Assembly (NCBI GenBank): GCA_947463775.1
Contig: CANHVD010000108.1
Span: forward strand, 1 to 12,200
DNA: 12,200 nt
Reading direction: 5' to 3'
DNA from: Planctomycetaceae bacterium
Lineage (GTDB): Bacteria > Planctomycetota > Planctomycetia > Planctomycetales > Planctomycetaceae
Both the position numbers and the translations under genes were made by a program. The notes under the pieces are model-generated. The model ran no database searches and had not been told where the DNA came from. It saw nothing but the letters and a program-made list of their open reading frames with translations. Shown piece after piece: positions 1-7,744 of this stretch (positions within the stretch are counted from its first letter, which is position 1; every line of letters begins with the position of its first letter).

Positions 1-1497
1 CGTACACATCGGACGATATGTCAATGAGCCGAACACCAGCCATAAACCGACAAGGATCACTGCGCCGATCAGTCCGAGTCGCCCGATCGATCCGGCTGCG
101 AATGTTTTCTGCAACGATTCCTTCGCAGCGAATTTCACTTGCTGCTGAAGCGGGCGAGTCGCTCGATCCAACATTCGCAACGCGTGACCGTACGGTTGGA
201 GTGTGCGTGTGAGCGAGGAGAGTTCGTCTTTCGTAAATGGACGAGTGGTCGTTCGTCGCAGGCTGATGACCGCTGTCACGCCATCGCTGTCCGACAGCGG
301 AATTGAGCAGACGCTGGCTGCTCCCGCTTCCGCCGACCATCGTCGATGAATCGGCAGTAAAATAATGTCCGTCCCTGGGGGCACTGGAGAGGCAATCAGG
401 CTTCCGAAGTCCAGGCATTCTTCCATTGCCTGAGTCATCATCGCGACGCCGGGACTGGAGGTCTTGAAATCACTTAATCCGGAAATAGCGAGCACCTGAA
501 TCCGTTGTCCGGAAGTCATCCCAAACGCAACCTGTTCGGCTCCGCATTGGTTCGCCAGAGCATTAACGATCGAATAGGCGAACTCCCGAGGCGAACTGTG
601 CCCCGCAATCTTGCCGAGTGCAGTCGGGTTTATGTTATGTGAGAGACGTGGGGATTCATCCGCAGACGTCACAGCGGCCGCAGACGTCACAGCGGCCGCA
701 GACGCCACAATGGCCACAGCAGGGATCGGGCCTGAAGGCACTGCACCGGACGACGGGAGCGACATCAATGGCGAAGAACTCTTTGCCGGGCTCGGCAAGG
801 CACCAGTTCCCGCTGTTTCAATACCAACCGGAGTACTCAATGGCCCGTCGCTGGCCCTTTGTTGCGAGGGAACAACAGGACGCAGTGATAGATCAGTGAC
901 TGCAGGCGATCGGTCCACGTCGCTCGAAGCGGTCATCGCTCGCAAAGGCGAATCCGCGAAAGATGCAAACCGATTTGCGGCAAGCTCCGCCAGTCGCAGC
1001 GCTGCCACTGTCGCCAATGTATTAAGCTGCGAAACCAGCAACTCTCCGTCTTCCGGACGCCCCATGATCAGCATCGTGATCGCGCCGTCGGGGATTCCGG
1101 ACTCCTGATCAAGAATAGCCGCAGAGGCTACGAAGATTGACTGTCCCTCTCGTTCAAAAGTCTTTGATCGGGCTGAGTGATCGGGATCGGTTTGAACCTC
1201 GATCGCCAGCGGCCCGAGCCATTTTTCGCTGAACTTCTGCGCCAGCTCTTTGGGCATCGAGGGGACGGTTTGAAGAGTAATCTCGGTTCGTTCCCGGATT
1301 CGAAAGTCTAATCGCGCGGCAGCAGTAGAGAAATTCTGACTGACAAACTTCAGAAGCACCGCGACAACATCACTTCGGGAGCTGAAGTTGCGAAGCTGAT
1401 TCTTCAGGGCGGTGGACTGTGCCTGGAATGCCGCCGCAATCTGCGGCGTCGCGTGCATTGGTCCGGGATTGGATTCCGTTGTCGTTGATTCGGCCAT
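1..1497 (-). CDS. GAF-domain protein with C-terminal membrane anchor, probable HlyD-like adaptor (3' part missing)
   Basis: This frame is open for 499 codons from ATG at 1497 to the window edge without a stop, so the C-terminus lies outside. Residues about 30-175 form a predicted alpha/beta region that may be a degenerate GAF-like domain. Residues about 180-300 are a Ser/Pro/Ala-rich linker containing a triplicated hexapeptide. Residues about 305-440 look like a GAF domain, ending in a pattern (SVCSIPLSD, then TAVISLRR, then FTKDELSSLT) typical of that fold. A hydrophobic segment at about 474-492 is followed by SLTYRPMCT. From what I know of planctomycetes, a GAF region followed by one membrane span often leads into a lipoyl/HlyD-type periplasmic adaptor; that part is not visible here, so the adaptor role is inference. 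The GAF region would then be cytoplasmic. No strong Shine-Dalgarno precedes the ATG, and Met14 is an alternative start. Confidence 0.7.
   Translation of the reverse strand, partial: MAESTTTESNPGPMHATPQIAAAFQAQSTALKNQLRNFSSRSDVVAVLLKFVSQNFSTAAARLDFRIRERTEITLQTVPSMPKELAQKFSEKWLGPLAIEVQTDPDHSARSKTFEREGQSIFVASAAILDQESGIPDGAITMLIMGRPEDGELLVSQLNTLATVAALRLAELAANRFASFADSPLRAMTASSDVDRSPAVTDLSLRPVVPSQQRASDGPLSTPVGIETAGTGALPSPAKSSSPLMSLPSSGAVPSGPIPAVAIVASAAAVTSAAAVTSADESPRLSHNINPTALGKIAGHSSPREFAYSIVNALANQCGAEQVAFGMTSGQRIQVLAISGLSDFKTSSPGVAMMTQAMEECLDFGSLIASPVPPGTDIILLPIHRRWSAEAGAASVCSIPLSDSDGVTAVISLRRTTTRPFTKDELSSLTRTLQPYGHALRMLDRATRPLQQQVKFAAKESLQKTFAAGSIGRLGLIGAVILVGLWLVFGSLTYRPMCT
661..714 (-). repeat. 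Three in-frame copies of an 18-bp tandem repeat
   Basis: The unit CGCAGACGTCACAGCGGC (plus-strand reading) occurs identically at 661-678 and 679-696, and with three changes at 697-714. Because 18 bp is six codons, it encodes three copies of a hexapeptide (AIVASA, AAVTSA, AAVTSA) at residues 262-279 of the GAF-domain protein. It sits in the low-complexity linker between the N-terminal region and the GAF domain, so copy number could vary without breaking the frame. Confidence 0.9.
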
Positions 1498-1828
1498 GGT
1501 GCTCAGTCAATCCGGAATCTCAGTCACAATCATCGTCAGGCGACACGTGGCAACCCGGCAGGCAATTCTCCTCACACGCAAACTAACGAAGCGAGTGGGG
1601 CCTGCAATGGAGTAGGTGCTCTCGTCTGGTTCGGACAGATGGGGCAACGACTTGAGCTGAGTTTGCTTCGCCGCCACAAGTACCGGCAAATACTGCCGAT
1701 TGTAATTCTGACCGAGACTCTACCTGCGGCAAAAAGACGGATCCATCAGTGCAGCCCGTCAATCCGCAATCGGGAGCCCTGGTGCACATTCGCGAAGTCG
1801 CAGATTCGTCTGTGAATAAATAGTGGAA

Positions 1829-1885
1829 ACAGAGGAAACAGAGAGGTGTTCATCCTGATGTCGGTCTGATCTCTGCTCCCTCTGT
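1829..1885. repeat. Imperfect inverted repeat
   Basis: ACAGAGGAAACAGAG at 1829-1843 is matched by CTCTGCTCCCTCTGT at 1871-1885, with 13 of 15 positions complementary and a 27-nt spacer. Similarity continues outward with an AGTG(G)AA flank on one side and the complement of AGTGAA on the other. There is no T-tract on either side, so this is not a standard intrinsic terminator. It could be a decayed mobile palindrome. Confidence 0.5.
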
Positions 1886-2154
1886 ATTCACTACGCTCTC
1901 GTCCGTGATCCGCACTGCTGTGACCCTGGCACCAGCCGCGTCTTGCGGTGGCTGCTTACGTGGCGAGATTACTCGCATCGAGGGCAGTGCGACTGAATTT
2001 TAGAGCGGGTGCCCTGGACCGCATTAAACAGAAAACGGGGAGGCATTCTGTCTAAGACGTTCCCGGACACCCGTCGTTCAAGAAGAACGCTCGCTGCGGA
2101 GAAAGCTCATGGGGATAGAGCAACAGCGTGCGAACTCACCTTGATTCTCCTTTG

Positions 2155-2376
2155 CTATCGTGACATCCATGTCATGATCGCAAAGACACCACACCAGAAG
2201 AGGGACGTGGCAAATGCAATTGATGTCCATGCAACGGCCACCAAATGACTGGGCCTTGATTCGTGAACAATCTGTTCGGGAGAGAACATCGAGAACTCGT
2301 TGTCGTCGGAAACTCGTCTTCGAGACACGGGCAATTCCTGAGATCGAAAGCGGCAAAAGATCTTTTCAGAAACCAA
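2155..2376 (-). CDS. Candidate small single-span membrane protein, or remnant of a larger gene
   Basis: This is a 73-codon frame starting at TTG; the frame stays open upstream to about 2458, and an internal ATG lies at 2289. Its last 30 residues (around HLVAVAWTSIAF and CGVFAIMTWMSR) are strikingly hydrophobic and almost uncharged, as in a C-terminal membrane anchor. The preceding part is hydrophilic (RVSDDNEFS). No good Shine-Dalgarno precedes the TTG or the ATG. Directly after the TAG stop there is an AAGGAG followed by GTG, as if another gene began, but that frame closes after ten codons. I do not recognise the protein. It may be chance or the decayed end of a former gene. Confidence 0.2.
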   Translation of the reverse strand: MVSEKIFCRFRSQELPVSRRRVSDDNEFSMFSPEQIVHESRPSHLVAVAWTSIAFATSLFWCGVFAIMTWMSR

Positions 2377-2745
2377 ACCGGTGCCGAATAGTTTCCGGGG
2401 GGTACGGCACTCAGCTCCATCTTCCGGCGAACCGGTCTGACTTCTGAAACAGCTCGAAAGTTACTGTGGGGTTCAGTTCCCTTCTGCTTTCATAACTGCA
2501 CGGAGTTAAGAAATATTGACACGCCTTGCTCCTGAAAACAGCCCGGAACAGGAAGCATCCGCGCTCGCAACGAATTGTTGCCATAGTGCAACACAACCTG
2601 ATGACTCATCGCACCACGAAGGAACTCCCCGGTGCCAGAGTTGTGCGAAGAAAGCGTGGCAGCCCGAGACCGAATCCCGGACAAACCGGAAATCACCCGG
2701 ACGACGGGCTCTCAAGACCACTTATCTCGATTCTTCTGAAGCCTG

Positions 2746-4098
2746 CTATGGAACTGCGGGCTTGACCGGAGGCCGATGACGCAGGATTTCTGCGTGAAAA
2801 TCGCCAAGACTGTGCCAAATCGCGGGCTGCCCGAGATCAACTTCGGCAATTACCACATCGCCCCAGCCTTTGGCTTTTGCGACCGGTCGCCCATCGCGAC
2901 CGTAGATGGCGGTAATCATCCAGTTAGAGGCGATGTCAGAATACGTGCTGCTCACAACATACACATGATTTTCACAAGCACGGGCGGAAGCCAGCAGAGG
3001 ATTGCAGCCCCAGACCGGGAACGCAATCACTTCCGCGCCACGGTTGCTGAGTTCTCGGGCGACTTCCGGATAGAAGCCGTCATAGCAAACCATCATTCCA
3101 ACTTTGCCAAAGCGAGTTTCAAAGACGGGGTAGTCGTCACCGGCTTCAACGCCCGCATCAATCTCCGTTCGCGGCAACGCGACCTTGCGATACTTCCCGA
3201 CGACTTTCCCGTCAGGACCAATCAGAACCGCCACATTGAAGATCCGATGCTGCTCACGCTCCACCAACCCAGCCACGATATACAGATCATGCTGTTTAGC
3301 CAGAGTGCCGAAGTAGTCCGTCGATGGCCCCGGAATGGTTTCGCCACAATCGGCCATGGAACGCCCCGAATTAAAGTACGTCAGCGTTTCGGGCAACACA
3401 ACAAAATCGGCTTTCTGCTCCGCCGCCTTTGCAATCAATGGCGCGAACTGCTCACACTTATCGGCGTTCGACGTGCCCGCAGCCGGTCCAAAGTGAACGG
3501 TCGCTAAACGAACCTTGCGAGACTTCGGAGTTTCGATCGCCGCCAGTCGAACTTCGGACCATTCCACAGAGGCTTGATCGGCCCAGCGATACGACAGTTC
3601 AATGCGTGCCTGAGTTGCCGACGGAGGACATCGAAACACTCCTTCGACGGTTGTCCAGCCGTCGATCTGCTCCGGGCCATCGGCCGGATACTCGGGTTCA
3701 GATTGCGGCTTCTCGCCTTCTCGATAAGTGGTCGTCGCTGCAAAATCATGAACAGCAGCACGCCCCTGGGCATCCTTCCAGAAAATACGTGCGACGGCCG
3801 TTCGGCGAGGATATTCGACGTTCACTACTTTTCGGAGTGCAGAGAAGTGGTAAGTCCGGCCACCTTCGACGGCAATCGTTTTCTCCCACCAGCCGTGCAG
3901 ACCTTTTCGTTGATCAGAACTCGTCAACAGACTGCCGGATTGATCGGGCCCCCCCTTCGGCAGGAACTTAAACTCAGGCAAAGCATCTTCACGCGGCCCG
4001 GTATGCGTCCAGCCATCAGCAGACCCAGAAATCAATCCATCCGATGCGATCAAAGACCCTGAGAGAAGTAGGCTGATGAGGAACGTTCGAATCACCAT
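2746..4098 (-). CDS. Secreted carbon-nitrogen hydrolase (nitrilase superfamily) with N-terminal beta-rich module
   Basis: The product is 450 residues. Members of this family cleave non-peptide C-N bonds (amides, nitriles, carbamoyl groups) using a Glu-Lys-Cys triad. All three are visible: Glu237 in VVLPETL, Lys305 in KYRKVALP and Cys338 in MMVCYDGFYPE. The catalytic domain covers about residues 195-440. The N-terminus (VIRTFLISLLLSGSLIAS) is a clear signal peptide, placing the enzyme outside the cytoplasm. Residues about 25-190 are probably a beta-sandwich resembling carbohydrate-binding modules (GWWEKTIAVEGGRTYHFSA). I chose ATG at 4098 over ATG at 4119 because AAGGA sits eight bases before it and the signal peptide then begins correctly. 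The upstream same-strand mutase gene ends 111 bp away, so co-transcription is possible. The substrate cannot be read from the sequence. Confidence 0.88.
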   Translation of the reverse strand: MVIRTFLISLLLSGSLIASDGLISGSADGWTHTGPREDALPEFKFLPKGGPDQSGSLLTSSDQRKGLHGWWEKTIAVEGGRTYHFSALRKVVNVEYPRRTAVARIFWKDAQGRAAVHDFAATTTYREGEKPQSEPEYPADGPEQIDGWTTVEGVFRCPPSATQARIELSYRWADQASVEWSEVRLAAIETPKSRKVRLATVHFGPAAGTSNADKCEQFAPLIAKAAEQKADFVVLPETLTYFNSGRSMADCGETIPGPSTDYFGTLAKQHDLYIVAGLVEREQHRIFNVAVLIGPDGKVVGKYRKVALPRTEIDAGVEAGDDYPVFETRFGKVGMMVCYDGFYPEVARELSNRGAEVIAFPVWGCNPLLASARACENHVYVVSSTYSDIASNWMITAIYGRDGRPVAKAKGWGDVVIAEVDLGQPAIWHSLGDFHAEILRHRPPVKPAVP

Positions 4099-4209
4099 CT
4101 TCAGAGTCCTTTGCAACATTCAGAATTGTCTACGCACACGCCAGAGCCTCAGCCCCCGACAGTTGGGGTGTTGCTCGAAGGGCTCGCGCCCTGCCGCGTG
4201 CCAGTTGAT

Positions 4210-6027
4210 TTACGACAACATCTTCTGAGCCCATTCACCGAGTGCCTTCTGAACATCCTTCATCGCCGCGTCACCGGCAGCACGAGCAGCCTCCAGATCG
4301 CCGTTCATGAGATCAGACTGACAGAAGAAGTAAAACTTAATCTTGGGTTCCGTGCCAGATGGTCTGCCAGCAATCTGAATTCGTACAGGCTGCGATTCAT
4401 CCGACTTGTAGATCAACAGATCACCGCGAGGTTGTTCAATCGTCCCCGCGCTTTGGCCCGACGGGATGGAAATCCGACGACCCGTTTTGTAGTCCGCAGC
4501 TTCAGTAAATCGGACTGCACCAAACTGTGCCGGAGGAGCGTCGCGCAGAGTCTGCATCAGACCATCAATCTTCGCTTTCCCGGTGGGACCTTCACAATAG
4601 ATGGATTTCTGACCTTCACAGTAATAACCGCATTCGCGATACAACTGGTCCAGCTGATCGAGCAAAGTCCGACCTTCGGATTTCAATTCGCCGGCGAGTT
4701 CCAGAATGTACAACGCGGCGACACTGGCGTCTTTGTCGCGACAAAAATCACCAGCAAGAAAGCCGATCGATTCTTCAGTCCCGAATACAAAATGGTCGGT
4801 GCCATTTTCTTCCATCGTCTGCGCGATGTACTTAAAGCCGACGAGCAGTTCACTGAAGCAACGGGCTCCGTGAAAAGCGGCCACTGCTTTTGTCAGAGGC
4901 GTCGTCACCAGAGTTTCCACCACATAATCCTGAGGTGAAAACCGTCCGGACGCTTTTCGTTTGCGGAACAGATAATCGGTGATCAAGGCTCCCACCTGAT
5001 TACCACTGAGCGATGTGAACCCGCCCGAGCTATTGCGAACCATAACCCCCAGACGATCCGCGTCCGGGTCGGAGGCGAGAATCAGGTCCGCGGGATTATT
5101 CGTCGCCTTCACCCAATCAATCACCGGATCAAAGACTTCCAGGTTTTCCGGATTCGGAGCATGCTTGGGCACGTTCGGAAAATTTCCGTCAGGCGTTCGC
5201 TGTGGCTCAAAAATATCCACTGTCGAATACCCGGCTGCCTGAATCACGGCATACACATTCGTCTCACCAACCCCATGCAGAGGAGTAAATATGGCTCTGA
5301 TAGTGCGGTTGCTGGATTCCGACAACTTCGCAACTCGCCCGACATACTCTCGATCAACGTCCGCACCAATAATCTTGATGCGACCGTCCGCCACTGCAGC
5401 AGCAAAATCCACTGTCGGAATGTTCTCTGCTCGTTCAACTTCGCTGACGATCCCTTTGTCGTGCGGCGGAATAACCTGCCCGCCGTTACTCCAGTACGCT
5501 TTGAATCCGTTATCTGCCGGCGGATTATGAGACGCCGAAATCATGACTCCAATGTTACAACCCAGATACCGGACGGAAAACGACAGAGCCGGTGTGGAGC
5601 GATAGCTGTCGAACAGAAACACCTTTAATCCATGCGCAGCGAAGGTGCAGGCGGTGATTCTGGCGAAGTGAGCCGAATTATTGCGAGTGTCATGAGCAAT
5701 CACGGCTGAGCCGCCGGTTGTACACCCGGTGGATCGCAGATAAACGGCCATTCCATGAGCCGATTCAGCAATCGTTCGATCATTAATTGTCGCCGGTCCC
5801 ATTTCTCCCATTGGACCGCGTCGTCCACCAGTGCCGAACGGAATTGCGGTCCAGAACATTTCATCCAGCTTTGACCATTCGCCAGCACGGATTAACGTTT
5901 CCAGACGTGGTCGATACTGAGCCACACATTCGCGAGTCAGCCATGACTTCAGATTAGCGGGAGAATCAGCCGTCAGCTTGCCTGCTGCGGCAGCGGTGTC
6001 GATAAGCGTAAACAACTCGGTAGTCAT
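4210..6027 (-). CDS. Phospho-sugar mutase (phosphoglucomutase/phosphomannomutase family)
   Basis: This 605-residue cytoplasmic enzyme of the alpha-D-phosphohexomutase family interconverts hexose 1- and 6-phosphates through a phosphoserine intermediate, linking glycolysis to polysaccharide and cell-surface sugar synthesis. All four family signatures are present in order: the phosphoserine loop ISASHNP (catalytic Ser166), the metal-binding loop DPDADR (320-325), the sugar-specificity loop GTEES (416-420), and the phosphate-binding RPSGTEP (555-561). An FGTGGRRG motif near residue 65 is also typical. Length and motif spelling fit the longer PgcA/PGM2-like branch better than the shorter (about 450-residue) bacterial ManB/GlmM branch, so glucose or mannose phosphate is likely, but specificity is not certain. 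ATG at 6027 is preferred over the TTG just upstream; AGGA lies ten bases before it. It appears intact. Confidence 0.93.
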   Translation of the reverse strand: MTTELFTLIDTAAAAGKLTADSPANLKSWLTRECVAQYRPRLETLIRAGEWSKLDEMFWTAIPFGTGGRRGPMGEMGPATINDRTIAESAHGMAVYLRSTGCTTGGSAVIAHDTRNNSAHFARITACTFAAHGLKVFLFDSYRSTPALSFSVRYLGCNIGVMISASHNPPADNGFKAYWSNGGQVIPPHDKGIVSEVERAENIPTVDFAAAVADGRIKIIGADVDREYVGRVAKLSESSNRTIRAIFTPLHGVGETNVYAVIQAAGYSTVDIFEPQRTPDGNFPNVPKHAPNPENLEVFDPVIDWVKATNNPADLILASDPDADRLGVMVRNSSGGFTSLSGNQVGALITDYLFRKRKASGRFSPQDYVVETLVTTPLTKAVAAFHGARCFSELLVGFKYIAQTMEENGTDHFVFGTEESIGFLAGDFCRDKDASVAALYILELAGELKSEGRTLLDQLDQLYRECGYYCEGQKSIYCEGPTGKAKIDGLMQTLRDAPPAQFGAVRFTEAADYKTGRRISIPSGQSAGTIEQPRGDLLIYKSDESQPVRIQIAGRPSGTEPKIKFYFFCQSDLMNGDLEAARAAGDAAMKDVQKALGEWAQKMLS

Positions 6028-6458
6028 CAATCCCGTTTCCTGAATTGGTCCAGTGCGTTTCTGTGTTTGGCCTGTTCCCCGAAAACCGAAGTCTATCGTT
6101 TACTCCTGCTCATGCCACCACCGGCCCCACCTGTGTCGATACTGGTAGATTGAAAACGGGGACATTCTACTTTTCCAATAAAGTCGAATCGCCCCGTTTT
6201 TATGGGCAGGTTTCCGGTTGTCACCAAACCGGGGCGGTTGCGGAAGTGGCTCGAACCATTCACACTAGGCCCCGCGGTGACTCGAGACTCAACTGATTTG
6301 GTATCGTTTCACAGCCTGATCGTTTCTGAAATCCGGCATGAAGGAATAGTCCACGGGCCGCGATCCTGAAACGCAGTCAATTTCAGAACCCGGCGAACAG
6401 GCAGCGCCGTGCCGCTTTTGTCAGGTCCACTAACGATAACCATTGATCAAAGATAGCC
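6028..6458. promoter_or_regulatory. Divergent intergenic region with promoters presumed for both flanking genes
   Basis: This 431-bp stretch separates the leftward mutase gene from the rightward uncharacterised gene, so both promoters should lie here. I see no convincing -35/-10 pair. It contains a long palindrome at 6153-6200 and a smaller perfect hairpin (CCGGTT at 6214-6219, AACCGG at 6227-6232). No credible coding frame is present. Confidence 0.5.
6153..6200. repeat. 48-bp palindromic extragenic element
   Basis: Two 21-nt arms (6153-6173 and 6180-6200) are complementary at 18 of 21 positions around a 6-nt loop. The outer nine base pairs (AAAACGGGG against CCCCGTTTT) are perfect. It stands between two divergently transcribed genes, where neither gene needs a terminator, so a mobile or REP-like palindrome is a better explanation than transcription termination. 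A weakly similar sequence at 2031-2053 may be a decayed copy. Confidence 0.75.
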
Positions 6459-7649
6459 ATGTCAGCGATTGAAACATTTGAAACAGAATTGAAAAAGAGT
6501 GTTGGCGGCTCCGCGGAGTCCGGCACTTTCTCTTCGTCACAGGTTCTGGATGCCGTCGAGTCCACCTTGCTGGCTCAGAAGGATTATCATCGACTGTTTG
6601 ATGCGAAGCTGATGCGAGTTCGCCAGAGCCTGGGCATGCCGGTGACGCAGCCGACTTCTCTGAAAGATATCCCTGCCGAGCATGAAGTCGCCTTCCGCGA
6701 AGCTTACACGAATGCGGCTCGCGAGATCGGTCAGTTGTTTCTGAATGACGCTCAGCTCGCCGATGCCTGGGCCTATTTTCGGACCATCAACGAAACAACT
6801 CCGGTGCGTGACGCTATCGCGAAGCGAGCGACGGAGATCGGATCAGAACCGGGGCCTCAGCTCGATGAATTGCTTAACCTGGCCCTGTATGAAGGGGCTC
6901 ATGTTGTCGAAGGTCTGAAGCTATTGCTGAAGTCTCACGGAATCTGCAACACGGTCACTGCCATGGGCCAGTTGCTGGCTCAGATGACGCAGGATGAACG
7001 CCGTCAGGCTGCGACCGTAATGGTGCGTACGATCTATTCCGATCTACAGCACAATGTTCGGCGCGATGTCGAGCGACGTCAGCCAACGTTGAAGCCGGGC
7101 CTGAGTCTCGGCGAGCTGATTCGCGGGCGAGAATTCCTGTTCGCCGAAGGAGCTTACCATGTGGATGTGTCGCATCTGCACTCGATCGTCAGCTTTGCTC
7201 GACACTTGCTGCCCAGCGACCCGGAACTGAAGCAGGCGATCGAACTCAGCCAGTACGGTGCTCAACTGGCCGAACAACTTCGGTACCCCGGCGATGTACC
7301 GTTCGATGATTATTATGCGGCCAATGAATACTTTCTCAAGGCCGTTGCGGGGATGGGTGTGGATGAGTCGATGCAATACTTCATCGACCGCCTGAATCAG
7401 GAACCAGATGCCGCCGACAAACGCATGATTGCCTTTGTACTGGTTGATCTCGGGCAACGCGTGGATCGAGTCAACATGGCTCTGGATGCGGCTGCTCCTC
7501 ATGTCAGCCGGCTCGAAGATCCAGCAGGCTTCTCGTTCACATCTTATTGCGTGAGTGCGAAACGACTCGACACATTGCAGGCGGCTGCTCGTGAGAACGA
7601 CGATGTGCTGGCAATGGCGACGGCGTTGCTGATGAAGGGGAAAGGGTAG
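6459..7649 (+). CDS. Uncharacterised helical cytoplasmic protein
   Basis: The product is 396 residues with no signal peptide, no membrane span and no motif I recognise. Composition and spacing of hydrophobic residues suggest an almost entirely alpha-helical protein. Stretches such as 88-110 (QLFLNDAQLADAWAYFRT) and 285-350 resemble tetratricopeptide-like helical pairs, but no clear TPR consensus repeats. Residues 224-245 carry four histidines among aromatic and acidic residues (FAEGAYHVDVSHLHS), which could be a metal site, although this is speculative. Only a weak purine-rich stretch (AAAGATAG) precedes the ATG. The gene stands alone, with its own upstream region and a strong terminator 37 bp after the stop. 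Codon use looks like that of its neighbours, arguing against recent transfer. Confidence 0.85.
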   Translation: MSAIETFETELKKSVGGSAESGTFSSSQVLDAVESTLLAQKDYHRLFDAKLMRVRQSLGMPVTQPTSLKDIPAEHEVAFREAYTNAAREIGQLFLNDAQLADAWAYFRTINETTPVRDAIAKRATEIGSEPGPQLDELLNLALYEGAHVVEGLKLLLKSHGICNTVTAMGQLLAQMTQDERRQAATVMVRTIYSDLQHNVRRDVERRQPTLKPGLSLGELIRGREFLFAEGAYHVDVSHLHSIVSFARHLLPSDPELKQAIELSQYGAQLAEQLRYPGDVPFDDYYAANEYFLKAVAGMGVDESMQYFIDRLNQEPDAADKRMIAFVLVDLGQRVDRVNMALDAAAPHVSRLEDPAGFSFTSYCVSAKRLDTLQAAARENDDVLAMATALLMKGKG

Positions 7650-7685
7650 AGGGACGTTTTCGGTTTTAGAAATGCGGCGCGTGAA

Positions 7686-7720
7686 AAAAGCTCGCCAGGC
7701 TTTGCAGCTGGCGAGCTTTT
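7686..7720. terminator. Bidirectional intrinsic terminator
   Basis: A perfect 13-bp stem (7686-7698 with 7708-7720) encloses a 9-nt loop. The GC-rich core (GCTCGCCAG against CTGGCGAGC) is flanked by an A-run on the left and a T-run on the right, so a U-tract follows the hairpin in both directions. It sits between two convergent genes, 37 bp after the plus-strand stop and 25 bp after the minus-strand stop, and should serve both. Confidence 0.95.
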
Positions 7721-7744
7721 GACCGGGACAACTGAGCCGGATCG

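Larger units (their letters stand above)
1498..2745. other. Gene-poor interval of about 1.25 kb
   Basis: Both flanking genes are on the minus strand. No reading frame here has a convincing combination of length, ribosome binding site and recognisable protein sequence. It holds an imperfect inverted repeat (1829-1885), a possible relic of the palindromic repeat seen at 6153-6200 (GAAAACGGGG followed by a CATTCT-containing stretch, 2031-2053), a weak candidate for a small membrane protein (2155-2376), and a short hairpin (TGTTGC at 2576-2581 with GCAACA at 2588-2593). The interval must also contain the promoter of the GAF-domain gene, but I cannot point to clear -35/-10 boxes. It may be decayed coding sequence. 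Confidence 0.6.

Noticed and set aside
611..1108. 165-codon plus-strand frame
   Set aside because: It lies entirely opposite the continuous 499-codon GAF-domain frame and its sequence is Ala/Ser low complexity created by the tandem repeat.
2516..2521. TTGACA resembling a -35 box
   Set aside because: No -10-like hexamer occurs 16-18 bp downstream, and no plus-strand gene follows.
2776..3507. 243-codon plus-strand frame
   Set aside because: It runs opposite the nitrilase-like gene, which has catalytic residues and a signal peptide; this frame has no recognisable features.
4154..4192. Two short GC hairpins after the mutase gene (CCCC/GGGG at 4154-4168 and AGGGC/GCCCT at 4179-4192)
   Set aside because: Stems are only 4-5 bp and no U-tract follows on the minus strand, so I do not call a terminator; read-through into the nitrilase-like gene remains possible.
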